64,000 nt of DNA, taken from contig NZ_CP030852.1 in the NCBI RefSeq assembly GCF_003325355.1, positions 1 to 64,000 on the forward strand. Direction: 5' to 3'. A program made the translations under genes and the position numbers. The notes under the pieces were generated by a model, which saw only the letters and a list, made by a program, of their open reading frames with translations, was not told the origin of the DNA and searched no databases. This document shows, piece by piece, positions 26,025 through 34,788 of this stretch (the first letter of the stretch is position 1; every line of letters begins with the position of its first letter). The stretch is from Runella rosea. GTDB lineage: Bacteria; Bacteroidota; Bacteroidia; Cytophagales; Spirosomataceae.

Positions 26025-27392
26025 TTACATCGTCCAAGGTTTTCTTGCCAACGGAGCCGCCAATAAGGCATTTGCGTAGTTATTACCTTCAAAAAGCTCT
26101 TTTTCGGGATTCCACTTCAGTTTTTCCCCCGCTCCTACCTGAGCGGCAATCAACCCGATTTGGGAGATCGAAATAGTACGGTGTCCTACTTCAATGGGTT
26201 CGAGCGTTTTTCGATTTGTTTTTACGGCTTCAATAAAATCTGTTTTATCCCATAGCGTTTTTGACAAATCTAACTCGCTTCCCATAGGTTTTGAATCCAG
26301 CATTTTAGGGTTACTTGCCGTCAATTTGCCAGGATAATTTTCTACATGAATCCATCCTTCTGAACCGATGTATTTGATGCTTGGTCTGCTCGTTGGGCTT
26401 TGCAGGCAAGTCATTTCAACGCTGTTAGCGTAACGGTATGTTACCTGAAAATTGATCATTGTATTCCAAAGACTTTTGGGAAATTCTCCTTTGCCTTCCA
26501 CTTCGACAGGCCCTGAATATTCACTGTTGTTAGCCCACTGCGCCATATCAAAATAATGCGCGCCCCAGTTGGAAATCATTCCCTGTGCATATGTATCTAC
26601 CCGCATCCAATTAGGGCGTTTCAAAATATCAAAGGGCGTATGCACCCGCATATCAGTATAAGGTACATAGGGCATAGGGCCCAGCCAAAGGTCATAGTTA
26701 AGTCCTTTTGGAACGGGCATATCCACCTGTGAAGGAACCGGCGGCGGGTCAGAAGGAAACACGATTTCGATTTTTTGCAGTTTTCCGATTCTACCGTTTC
26801 GCACTAATTCTACGGCTAGATTTTGCGGCCGTATAGAGCGAAACTCACTGTCGGTCCGATTCACCACTCCGTATTTTTTGAGTGCGTCCACGAGTTCCCT
26901 TCCCTGATGAACACTCATGCTGAGGGGTTTTTCGCAACTGATGTGCTTTTGGGCTTTGGACGCCAAAATACCCATCGGAACGTGCCAAAAATCTGGTGTC
27001 GAAATCATGACGGCATCAATGTCTTTGCGGGCAATGATTTCCCGAAAATCCACGTAGGTGGCGCAACCTTTGTACTTGCCGCTTATGGTGTTTTTGGCAT
27101 AATGCGCCTCAATAGTTGTTTTGGCCTTATCCAGTCGCCAACTGTCTACGTCGCAGGCAGCTACGATTTGGGCATCTGCTATATCCAGCAGACCGGGGAT
27201 TTTTGCCCCAAGGCTTTTTTGCTCGGCCCCCTGCAAATTTTGGCCATAACCCTGCCGACCGGTACCGATCAGGCCAACGGTAATTCGGTTGGAAGGAGCA
27301 TTTTTCCCAAAGACCGAGGCTGGAACTATGGTAGGAAATCCGACGGAGGCTGTTGCCAACCCGGTATTTTTAAGGAAATTTCTTCGGTTCAT
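26025..27392 (-). CDS. Gfo/Idh/MocA family oxidoreductase, Tat-exported
   Basis: 455 aa. MNRRNFLKNTGLATASVGF is a twin-arginine signal. The Rossmann motif is VGLIGTGRQGYG and the family Lys is in HISCEKPLSMS. The C-terminal domain continues to the end. Members oxidise or reduce sugars with tightly bound or cycling NAD(P); exported ones may use a bound cofactor, and some act as glycosidases. It overlaps the DUF1080 gene by 4 bases and precedes the TIM-barrel gene. Confidence 0.87.
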   Translation of the reverse strand: MNRRNFLKNTGLATASVGFPTIVPASVFGKNAPSNRITVGLIGTGRQGYGQNLQGAEQKSLGAKIPGLLDIADAQIVAACDVDSWRLDKAKTTIEAHYAKNTISGKYKGCATYVDFREIIARKDIDAVMISTPDFWHVPMGILASKAQKHISCEKPLSMSVHQGRELVDALKKYGVVNRTDSEFRSIRPQNLAVELVRNGRIGKLQKIEIVFPSDPPPVPSQVDMPVPKGLNYDLWLGPMPYVPYTDMRVHTPFDILKRPNWMRVDTYAQGMISNWGAHYFDMAQWANNSEYSGPVEVEGKGEFPKSLWNTMINFQVTYRYANSVEMTCLQSPTSRPSIKYIGSEGWIHVENYPGKLTASNPKMLDSKPMGSELDLSKTLWDKTDFIEAVKTNRKTLEPIEVGHRTISISQIGLIAAQVGAGEKLKWNPEKELFEGNNYANALLAAPLARKPWTM

Positions 27393-28141
27393 AACTCTTT
27401 CAGTTTAATATTTTTAAATGCTACGCTATGCCCGTGGTCTTGCAACAAAATGTGCCCTTCGGGAATCGAAGCAAAACCCTGATAATCTTTGAATTTGCTT
27501 TGCTGAACACCCTGTTTGAACGCCTCCGAATTTCGGTTAATGTCCAACACTTTTTTTCCGTCGAGCCAATGTTCGATATGATTGCCGTTCACCACGATTC
27601 GGGAAGAGTGCCACACTTCCACTTTTATGTCCGGCTTTTTTGCTGCCATAACATCATAAATAGAAGCCGTTTTGAGGTCTTGCGGCAAGGGTTTGCCGTT
27701 GTAGATATAATCGGCATCGTCAATGAGTTGGTATTCATAGCCCGTCTGCGAGCCCTTTTCTGGTTTGGGTTGTCTTTCCTCAATAAAATACTTCACGCCG
27801 GAGTTTCCCCCTTTGCCGAGCTTCCAATCAAAAATTAACTCAAAATTTCGGTACTTTTTCAGTGTCACAATGTCTCCTACATCACCTGATTCCGCTCCAT
27901 CCGAAAGTTCTCCCCGAAGTTCACCATTTTTCACAACCCAGCCATGCTTCGGAAACACGCTGCTGTATGCGCCCCGCCAGCCTGCAGTCGTTTTTCCATC
28001 AAACAGCAACACCCAGCCCGTCTTTTGCTCGGTTTGAGTGAGGGTATTAGGTTTTTGAGCATTACATCCCATCACTCCTAAAAACCATAGAATGATGGCC
28101 ATGAGACGTAAATAATACATAATGAGGTTGTTTTTTTGCAA
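27389..28141 (-). CDS. DUF1080 lipoprotein (3-keto-glycoside hydrolase-like)
   Basis: 250 aa. The leader ends in LGVMGCNAQ, a lipobox. The fold has GWVLLFDGKTTAGWRGA, ELIFDWKLGKGGNSGVKYF and the closing LLQDHGHSVAFKNIKL, all typical of DUF1080. It is the first gene of the operon 28141-23010 and is divergent from the AraC gene. Members hydrolyse 3-keto-sugars in known cases. With the Gfo/Idh/MocA enzyme, epimerase and permease it suggests stepwise handling of an oxidised sugar. Confidence 0.87.
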   Translation of the reverse strand: MQKNNLIMYYLRLMAIILWFLGVMGCNAQKPNTLTQTEQKTGWVLLFDGKTTAGWRGAYSSVFPKHGWVVKNGELRGELSDGAESGDVGDIVTLKKYRNFELIFDWKLGKGGNSGVKYFIEERQPKPEKGSQTGYEYQLIDDADYIYNGKPLPQDLKTASIYDVMAAKKPDIKVEVWHSSRIVVNGNHIEHWLDGKKVLDINRNSEAFKQGVQQSKFKDYQGFASIPEGHILLQDHGHSVAFKNIKLKEL

Positions 28142-28261
28142 AATTCAAACATTTATCATCATTTTTCTAATGATAATTTTGCAAAAAATGTCCCCATATT
28201 TGCAATAAATGGTTTTTTTAAAATAAATTAGCAAATAATAAAACAGAAACCCATTTAGTGT

Positions 28262-29140
28262 ATGCGTCCAGACCGTCTGACTGTTCCCCAAACGGATTAC
28301 CGCTCGTTTGACATCCGACACGAACAAGTACCTTACTTTACGAACCCTTGGCATTTTCACCCCGAACTCGAACTTAACTATATCGTTGAAAGCACTGGCA
28401 CGCGTTTCATCGGTCAAAGCGTGGAGCGTTTTGAAAGTGGTGAAATTGTGTTGTTGGGCAAAAACCTGCCGCACTACTGGAAAAACGATGCTTCCTATTA
28501 TCAGCCCTCGACAGCTCCCAAGGCGCAGGCCATTATACTGCGTTTTGCTGAAGATTTTGCAGGAGCCCCTTTTTTTAAACTACCCGAAACCAAACATATT
28601 GAAGCCCTTTTTGAAAAAGCCATTTATGGGTTAAAGCTCCTTGAACCACTACGCTCCCAAGTAGCTCAGCAATTGCATCAATTACTTGAAGCAGTAGGCT
28701 TTTCCCAATTAATGACTTTTGTTGGTCTGCTGGACACCCTTGCCAAATCCAATGATTTAGCCGTCATTTCGCCCAATTATATGCCGATTTCCACCCTTAC
28801 TAAAAACAACGAGCGCATGAATCGGGTGGTGGCTTATTTGTTGGAACATTTTACCGAACCGATTACTTTACAAATAGTCGCCGAATTAGGGAGTATGAAC
28901 GAATCAGCCTTTTGTCGGTACTTCAAAGCCCAAACAGGACAAACACTCAATCAATATATTACTGATTTGCGGATTCGATACGCCTGTGAACTGCTCAGCA
29001 AAAGTAAAGACTCAATCACCCAAATTTGTTTTCAGGTGGGTTTTGAGAATGTCTCTCATTTTATTCATGTTTTCAAAAAAGCACGTCACCAAACTCCTTT
29101 TGAGTTTCGACAGAAGGTAATAGGCAAAATACTTATATGA
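28262..29140 (+). CDS. AraC family regulator with cupin sensor domain
   Basis: 292 aa. An N-terminal cupin-like domain begins with FTNPWHFHPELELNYIV; the C-terminal AraC domain has two HTHs, including SMNESAFCRYFKAQTGQTLNQYI and ITQICFQVGFENVSHFIHVFKK. It is divergent from the sugar operon with 120 bases between starts, so it is the likely activator of that operon in response to a sugar. Confidence 0.88.
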   Translation: MRPDRLTVPQTDYRSFDIRHEQVPYFTNPWHFHPELELNYIVESTGTRFIGQSVERFESGEIVLLGKNLPHYWKNDASYYQPSTAPKAQAIILRFAEDFAGAPFFKLPETKHIEALFEKAIYGLKLLEPLRSQVAQQLHQLLEAVGFSQLMTFVGLLDTLAKSNDLAVISPNYMPISTLTKNNERMNRVVAYLLEHFTEPITLQIVAELGSMNESAFCRYFKAQTGQTLNQYITDLRIRYACELLSKSKDSITQICFQVGFENVSHFIHVFKKARHQTPFEFRQKVIGKILI

Positions 29141-29162
29141 ATAGCACTACTTCATGAAAGGT

Positions 29163-30356
29163 TTAAACTTCTACTTTGGTCACTTTTAAATCAAACCCTT
29201 CATTTAATTCAAAATAAAGGAGGAATCCCCTTTGTTTAGATTCCTGTTCTGTGATTTCTATATGAGAACGAATAGCCGAGAGCGAACGGAGTGATTCAGC
29301 ATGGTAGGGAAACATACGGAAGAATTCTTTCATCATCCATTCCACATCAGTGATCATGTTAAACTGATTGACCAGGGCAGTGCCTTGAAATTTAATTACT
29401 AATTCTCCATAATGACTCTTATTAGCTACATTACCCAAAAGGCGGTCATAAAATTCATCAGCGTGTTTGCGTAGCCGAGTCTTATAATCGGCTGTTACTT
29501 GCTCAATGTATTTGTCCACATCCATGATAGCCTCTCCACTACCCTGTTTGGCTTTCTTTTCTTCCAGTGCCTTCACGTTCTTCTTTTCCCACACCCAAAA
29601 CCGTATTCCTGTTACTCTTGGTTTTTTAGAATCCAAGTTGTTACCAAGCAGTTCATATTTTACAAACAAGTCGGTCTTCTCGTTTATCTCGTGAATGGCT
29701 GGGTCAATTACATGCTTCTTTAACGAAGAAAATCGTGAATAAACCACTTTATTGAAGCCCAGTTTTTCCTTGAACGATTTCAAATCTACATCTATCGGAC
29801 GACCATAATTTTTCCAGCTGCTGAAAAAAGGGAATAGCTTGATAGATCGAGTGGTTTGTAATGCAAATACGTTTTTCTTGAAAAAACTAAAATTCTCGGT
29901 TTCCTTTACCTGTAAGATCTGCTTCGCCAAGTCGTGTGAAATATATAGGTCAATTTTCCCCGAGTCATGCTTATGTACACTCTGCGAGATAATTGGCACG
30001 ATGATGGTTTCACGACCTTCTATCCATTCCACAAGAGTTGTCTGCAACATCTTGATTGAGTCAATCAAATACGAATAACCTGATGTATTGGTGGTTTGGA
30101 TGCTCTTTAAAAAGTCTTTAATTTCAAGCGTTAGGACGATGTTTGTGTTGCGACTCAGGTTTTCTAAGTCAGCGGGTTTGAGTCGAGAGGCAATTTCATA
30201 GAATAACTTGGGGGTATATACTTCGTTGATTTCAGCTTTTTTGCTTTTTGACAACTGACGTATAAAGGTAGGAGTGGCAATAGGGTTATTCAGAATGACT
30301 ACGTCGGAATTATTCTGCAAGTCTTCGATATATTCTGAATTGGTCTTCTTTGCCAT
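29163..30356 (-). CDS. Replication initiation protein, Rep_3 (RepB) superfamily
   Basis: 397 aa. The two winged-helix initiator domains are suggested by LISHDLAKQILQVKETENFSFFKKNVFALQTTRSIKLFPFFSSW-type sequence (about residues 140-205) and RVTGIRFWVWEKK (near 250). It binds iterons to open the origin. The start at 30356 faces the iteron region at 30478-31084. An inverted repeat carrying half-iterons (30497-30540) lies between the gene and the main iterons, as in plasmids where Rep dimers repress their own gene. This gene identifies the molecule as a plasmid or chromid. Confidence 0.88.
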   Translation of the reverse strand: MAKKTNSEYIEDLQNNSDVVILNNPIATPTFIRQLSKSKKAEINEVYTPKLFYEIASRLKPADLENLSRNTNIVLTLEIKDFLKSIQTTNTSGYSYLIDSIKMLQTTLVEWIEGRETIIVPIISQSVHKHDSGKIDLYISHDLAKQILQVKETENFSFFKKNVFALQTTRSIKLFPFFSSWKNYGRPIDVDLKSFKEKLGFNKVVYSRFSSLKKHVIDPAIHEINEKTDLFVKYELLGNNLDSKKPRVTGIRFWVWEKKNVKALEEKKAKQGSGEAIMDVDKYIEQVTADYKTRLRKHADEFYDRLLGNVANKSHYGELVIKFQGTALVNQFNMITDVEWMMKEFFRMFPYHAESLRSLSAIRSHIEITEQESKQRGFLLYFELNEGFDLKVTKVEV

Positions 30357-30496
30357 TACAATTGAGTTTTATTTAGAATTCAGGTAAACATAGAAAAAAA
30401 GTAAATAAGCTCAAAACTCATTTACATTTTCATTTTATAATATCACTGATTATCAGACTATTAACTACATATATATAATGAATGAATATACATTAT

Positions 30497-30540
30497 CCTC
30501 AAAAATGAATATTACTTCACACCAATATTCATTTTTGAGG
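30497..30540. promoter_or_regulatory. Inverted half-iterons, rep operator
   Basis: A 17-bp perfect inverted repeat (arm CCTCAAAAATGAATATT, 30497-30513 and 30524-30540, 10-base loop) contains ATGAATAT, the left half of the iteron. It lies 140 bases upstream of rep and fits the site where Rep dimers repress transcription. Confidence 0.7.
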
Positions 30541-30638
30541 ATTGGTCATCTAGGTTTTACATGAATGGATATACATTTTATTTTAAGTTATCAACAATAA
30601 AATTAAAATAACTACTTGTTTATCAATACATTAACTAG

Positions 30639-30647
30639 TTATCCACA
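30639..30647 (+). other. DnaA box
   Basis: TTATCCACA matches the consensus DnaA box exactly and directly precedes an iteron at 30649. Confidence 0.75.
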
Positions 30648-30686
30648 CATGAATGGATATACATTTTATTCATTTGGAGCTTATAC

Positions 30687-30796
30687 ATGACTCAATATAC
30701 ATTCATACATGAATGGATATACATTTATACATGACTCAATATACATTTATCCATGAATGGATATACATTTATACATGAATGGATATACATTTATCA
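30687..30796 (+). repeat. Iteron array: five tandem 22-bp units
   Basis: Units begin at 30687, 30709, 30731, 30753 and 30775, exactly 22 bases apart. The 17-bp core is ATGAATGGATATACATT in three units and ATGACTCAATATACATT in two (30687 and 30731). The 22-bp period places each on the same DNA face. Two other copies at 30561 and 30649 are 88 bases (4 x 22) apart. Confidence 0.92.
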
Positions 30797-30799
30797 TTC

Positions 30800-30950
30800 C
30801 ATAAAACATTAAAAATCAGACAATTATGCTCGTTTTTATAACTTCTAAAAAAATACTTAAAAAGAACTTAAAAAACAATTTTAAAAAACTATATAAAAAA
30901 GGTCTTTATAATTTTTTGTTTTTTTGAATCAATGGGGAAAAGAAAAATTC
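30800..30950. other. AT-rich segment (probable DNA unwinding element)
   Basis: A/T tracts such as CTTAAAAAGAACTTAAAAAA dominate directly beyond the iteron array, the expected place for strand opening. Confidence 0.6.
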
Positions 30951-30974
30951 ATTAAAGCAGGTGTTATTTAGACG

Positions 30975-31004
30975 TTGAAGTAACTATTTTTTTAGTTACT
31001 TCAA
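30975..31004. repeat. 12-bp inverted repeat in the origin
   Basis: TTGAAGTAACTA (30975-30986) and its complement (30993-31004) flank TTTTTT. It may be a terminator shielding the origin or a structural element. Confidence 0.55.
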
Positions 31005-31162
31005 TTACCTTTTTAAATAAAGGCTACTTCAAGTTAATGGGATAAACAAAATTATTTATTGATCGACATGAATGAATATACATTCCTACAAGAGAACCAA
31101 AGGGGTAATTTTAAGCCTTCAAAAAGGAAATAAATAATTGATTTTCAGATATTTAATTACAT

Positions 31163-31191
31163 TTTGCAATCAGGATTTAGTTGTACTTTTG
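31163..31191 (+). promoter_or_regulatory. Bacteroidota-type promoter
   Basis: TTTG at 31163-31166 and TACTTTTG at 31184-31191 match the -33 TTG and -7 TAnnTTTG elements with a 17-base spacer. It points to the short ORF at 31233. Confidence 0.45.
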
Positions 31192-31232
31192 AATTGTAAC
31201 AAACTCGTATTACTATAAAAACAGCTTCAAAA

Positions 31233-31406
31233 ATGCCAGTAAAAATCTATTGTCTTATACTACAACTTGGGACGAAATCGGCTTTTACCCTAAAACTACA
31301 ACGTTATAACTACAAACCACCAGCGAGCGATAGCAGAGTAAAAGCCATACTGTATTTACAAGTTTTGGCTAGCTACTATCTAAAGCAAATGTTACTCATT
31401 GATTGA
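31233..31406 (+). CDS. Small ORF of 57 codons behind the promoter
   Basis: Starts MPVKIYCLILQLGTKSAFTL and ends at 31406. It lies antisense to the end of the broken TraG-like gene. No family recognised. It may be a real small protein or chance reading behind a leader transcript; the promoter-like site 42 bases upstream is the only support. Confidence 0.25.
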   Translation: MPVKIYCLILQLGTKSAFTLKLQRYNYKPPASDSRVKAILYLQVLASYYLKQMLLID

Positions 31407-31409
31407 GAA

Positions 31410-32835
31410 TTCTTTGATTAAAGCACATCAGCATAGAGGGCAACCACCACCGACTAAGACCACATTTTCATTGAGTTCCTGTATAGCCGTCGTCACTGCA
31501 AGCTATCAAAGTAGGCAAAAAAGTCGTGCACATCCACTCGATTGCAATGCAACTTAGTATTCGTGAACATGCTTAAAATAGTTACTTCCTCTGATTTTAA
31601 TGAGCGTTCACCACTTTTTCCATAGAGCAATGAATAAGTTAGTTAAAGCATCTTTCGGTTCTTCATCGGGGTTCAAATCCTTCATATAGAAGGGATTGAA
31701 GTTTATGGGATTATCGGTTTCGTAAGTAATATACCGTTCACCATGAGTTTCCAAAGACGTTTGTATGTGTCGCCCACATCCACCATGCTTATGTGTACAC
31801 CGTGAGACAGTAGGTAATATATGGTTTTGTATTGGTCAATGTAAACGACTTACCTGGCCCCCATGGACCAATTACCATAAAATTTTGATTGGAAATCAAT
31901 CCTTTTTCAACGGAGCAAAAAACGTATTTACTATACACGGTTGGCAAAAGCGGCCAGTGAGTAGAGTCCTATTTTTGTTGAAAAAAATGTCTTGGTAATT
32001 CGTTTCCACGTTCCAAATGTTCCTAGCCTCTTCCAAAAAGCAAGTAGCTAAATTGTCTCTTCCAGTTTCAAAAATGTTACCCAGAATACATACCCAAAAT
32101 AACGTTTTAGCGTCCCAAATAGCCAACTTTGGTTTGAAGTTGAATTAGACATTACTGCCGCTGCCAATGAACGGTAGCTGTCAGCGATTTTGGAATATCG
32201 ATAAAAACCCATTACGTAGAAATATGCTTTTACAACCTTTCAGTTGTTAACTTTCACTACTGCCATAAAGGTATTTTTGTAGAAATACTCACTTCGTTTT
32301 CCTTCGACCCTGCCGAAAAAGAATAATTGAAGCGTACATTGCCGATCATTTCATTTACCATCTCAACCCCGCTGCAAATTACTAACCCTTGGTTATATAC
32401 GTATTTGTGTTTATGTCATAAATCATTTCAACATCGATCGAAAGCGAAAAATATTTTTGAAAGAGCCTCGTTTCGGTTTTGTAATGAGAATTTCGTATTT
32501 ATTCAGCCTGTTTAATCTTTTCTTACTTTCCCTGAATCTTAGAATGTTCCTCGAATTGATTTACAATTTCCGTAAATTCAATCTAAGTTTAAGTATCTTG
32601 AATTTCTTTGGGTACTAAGTGCCGTTTGAGTAGCGAGGATTGCTGACTGGTTCGTTTCAAAGGCGAAGAAGCAGGACGAGTAATCTACATATAGCAGTGG
32701 GGCCGCAGGTAGGGACGTTCCGCAAAGTGTCGTTGGTTTTCCCAAGCAACATAATTTTTGGATTACAGATATTCACTTTCGAAAATTGGGTTGTACTCCT
32801 CGTCAATGAACATATCATTGAAGCCAATGGATAGA
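31410..32835 (-). pseudogene. TraG-like conjugation ATPase, heavily degraded
   Basis: Pieces in different frames on the minus strand match a VirB4/TraG ATPase. A P-loop reads SNQNFMVIGPWGPGKSFTLT (around 31850-31900), followed by HISMVDVGDTYKRLWKLM, then in another frame ERYITYETDNPINFNPFYM and DALTNLFIALWKK, then SLKSEEVTILSMFTNTK. At least three frameshifts and stops separate them. N-terminal parts (toward 32835) are too worn to recognise with confidence. In working systems this ATPase powers the mating-pair apparatus. Limits are approximate. Confidence 0.7.
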
Positions 32836-32838
32836 ACC

Positions 32839-33120
32839 TTAATTGTCTGAACTAAAGCATCCCAATAAGATTACAATCAACCATATAAAAATCATCCCTT
32901 CAACTTCCTCGCCCCGATTCCATTTTTGAAAGAGGTTTAGTCCCACAAACACCGCAGCCGTCGCGGCAGGAGGAGACAGGTATTTATAGTAATGGCGTAG
33001 AAATAATCAATTGTTCAGGTTTAATACCAAAGTCCTGTTTAGTTATTTATGGGGTGAACCTACTTCCATTTCTGAGACGTAGGCACTTAAACGGGTCGTG
33101 ATGATAAGTATCGCCTCCAC
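32839..33120 (-). pseudogene. Small conjugation membrane protein remnant
   Basis: A frame ends at 32839 with AAVFVGLNLFQKWNRGEEVE and a terminal hydrophobic helix (MIFIWLIVILLGCF). Its upstream part is in another frame (KQDFGIKPEQLIIS). The pattern GLxLFQKWNRGE resembles the VGLIGGxKVYNKW region of TraE/DUF4134 proteins. Position between the TraE-like genes and the TraG remnant supports a transfer role. Confidence 0.5.
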
Positions 33121-33396
33121 CTACCGCCAAATTTCAACGGTAATAAGTTCTCTTTCATCTAATTGCCAACGGTTATAGATACGAAGTCCTTCAATCAAAC
33201 TCATAAATCCACAGACCAAGTAAGTAAAGGTGACAAACATTGAATGGTTGTTGTGAAGTGGTTCTGATAAATATTTATCAATTCTCACCCTCGAAAATCC
33301 ACTTTTCTTAGTCAAATCTACTGATTTAGCAAATGTATGGTCATTCATCAGTGAAGTCAGCAAAAATGAAGAAACTATATATTGGAGTCGTTTCAT
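33121..33396 (-). pseudogene. TraE/DUF4134-like small membrane protein, likely truncated by TAG
   Basis: 91 codons from the Met at 33396: signal peptide MKRLQYIVSSFLLTSL, then a helix with GFMSLIEGLRIYNRWQLDER. The TAG at 33121-33123 is followed in frame by VEAILIITTRLSAYVSEMEV before a TAA, so the original protein was probably longer. It begins 4 bases after the stop of the next TraE-like gene, in operon order. Confidence 0.5.
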
Positions 33397-33400
33397 TGGC

Positions 33401-33718
33401 TTAAAAGAAGACATACTGCAGGGACGCGGCAATGGCTAAAATGAATAAAATCGCACTCATCCAACCCAATGCAGCTTTTTGGGTATCTTGGTCACCATTT
33501 TGCCACTTGCTGTAAATTCTGAACCCGCAGACTAAGCCAACAATGGCTGCAATTACATAGATAATGGTTGTTACTGATGTAAAATAAGCCTGTAGGGCAG
33601 CAGCTTGTTGATCAATTACTTGGGCGTCACTTTGAATACCTGCATTCTGCGCGTTGGACTATGTAAAAGCCGCTATTGTCAATTCAGCGCTCCACAGGTA
33701 GTGAATCTTTCTTTTCAT
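33401..33718 (-). pseudogene. traE: TraE (DUF4134) conjugation protein with internal TAG
   Basis: 105 codons. After MKRKIHYLWSAELTIAAFT a TAG at 33659-33661 interrupts the signal peptide region, then SNAQNAGIQSDAQ and two membrane helices with AIVGLVCGFRIYSKWQNGDQ and KAALGWMSAILFILAIAASL. This is the DUF4134/TraE pattern in both helices. A single C to T change (CAG to TAG) explains the break. The family is a small inner-membrane part of Bacteroidota conjugation systems. It is divergent from the ParA-like gene. Confidence 0.75.
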
Positions 33719-33758
33719 TATTACGAATTTTTTAGGTTTGTAACTGATTTTTAAGAAA

Positions 33759-33812
33759 AAATAAATAATTTTTATTATTTTAAATTATTAAAATAATAAA
33801 AATTATTTATTT
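33759..33812. repeat. 25-bp perfect inverted repeat between divergent transfer genes
   Basis: Arms 33759-33783 and 33788-33812 are exact complements around ATTA and contain only A and T. The element lies upstream of both the TraE-like gene (33718) and the ParA-like gene (33900), so it probably served as a shared operator or promoter structure. Confidence 0.7.
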
Positions 33813-33899
33813 AAAATTTAATGTATATTTATTCATGTTTAACTCAAAGAATTGGTAACCACAGATTTTATCAGACTGAAAAATACCAGATATAAACCA

Positions 33900-34520
33900 A
33901 TGAAAGTAATAACTGTGGCGCATTAGAAAGGGGGAGTGGGCAAGACCACTTTGGCACTTAACCTTTCCTTTTTACTTAAAGATATGCTCAAAGTAGGCAT
34001 TCTTGATACCAATATTCAAGGCATTGTAGTTGGCTTGGGTGATTTGCTTGAAGGTAATAAACTTGTACCACAGGAGGTTTTAACTATAGGAGACGTACCA
34101 GAACTAGTCATCCTGATAATTGATACCCCGCCTTACTTGACTGTTCAACTTTCGACACTGTTTGAGATTTCGGATTTTGCATTAGTGCCTTTCAAGGTGA
34201 GTTATTTGGACGTTATGGCAGTTAAAGCAACAGTTGCGCTGATTGCTGAGGCTCAAAAACAAAACCCCACCATGAAGCCAGGAATTGTGCTGAACATGGT
34301 AAAGCACCGCACAAGTGTAAATGCTGAAATTAAAAAGATTTTAGACAGTTACCCCATTCCGACCCTAAAAACGAAAATTATGGAACGGGTAAGTTATATT
34401 CGGTCAGTAGTTTCTAATGGGGTGGGAAATATAGGAGATGAAAAGGTAACGGAAGAAATGATGCCCTTAGCCGAAGAAATAGTTGGACAACTTTATAAAT
34501 ATGAAACAGGATGGCTGTAA
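33900..34520 (+). pseudogene. ParA/MinD-like ATPase of the transfer region, with amber codon
   Basis: 206 codons from the ATG at 33900. The start MKVITVAH is followed by TAG (33924-33926) and then KGGVGKTTLALNLS, the deviant Walker A; the usual residue there is Gln (HQKGGVGKTT), so CAG became TAG. Walker B is ILIIDTPP. The rest is intact to 34520. ParA-like genes of this length open the transfer operons of Bacteroidota conjugative elements. A shorter product from a downstream start would lack the P-loop beginning. Confidence 0.75.
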
Positions 34521-34779
34521 GTGACGAATTTAAAAACCGTTTGGGTAAGTTGAGTACAAAACTTGCAGAAGAACCTGCTACTTTACCCATGCAAAAGGTA
34601 GAACCGGTTCAACTGGTTCTGTAGAAAACCGTGGAAGAGCCAGAGGAGGAAATTACCCAGTTCAACGTGAAAATCCCCGCTGCTTTAATGAAAAAATCAA
34701 GCATAAAGCGGTGGAGCAGGATATCAATATCAATGACGTGGTAGCTCAGATTTTGATTGATCACTTTAATAATTTATAA
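34511..34779 (+). pseudogene. Small transfer-region protein, broken
   Basis: Starts at 34511 inside the end of the ParA gene (10-base overlap). MAVSDEFKNRLGKLSTKLAE runs to a TAG at 34622-34624, then KTVEEPEEEITQFNVKIPAAL, then a one-base deletion before NEKIKHKAVEQDININD and VVAQILIDHF to the TAA at 34779. The end looks like a ribbon-helix-helix DNA-binding protein. Overlap and order suggest a ParA partner in transfer. Confidence 0.55.
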
Positions 34780-34788
34780 AGATTGATA

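Larger units (their letters stand above)
30478..31084. other. Origin of replication (oriV), iteron type
   Basis: This stretch contains nine 17-bp iterons, a DnaA box, an AT-rich segment and inverted repeats, all upstream of the rep gene. No gene is visible in it. Iterons outside the array are at 30478-30494, 30561-30577, 30649-30665 and 31068-31084; all nine point the same way. Confidence 0.88.

Noticed and set aside
30478-31084. Repeats resembling a CRISPR array
   Set aside because: Units are 17 bp with 5-bp gaps at a fixed 22-bp period, with no unique spacers and no cas genes; they sit at a rep gene and are iterons.
34511-34779. Programmed frameshifting in the small transfer gene
   Set aside because: The gene also has a TAG and lies among many other broken genes; no slippery heptamer with a following structure was seen.
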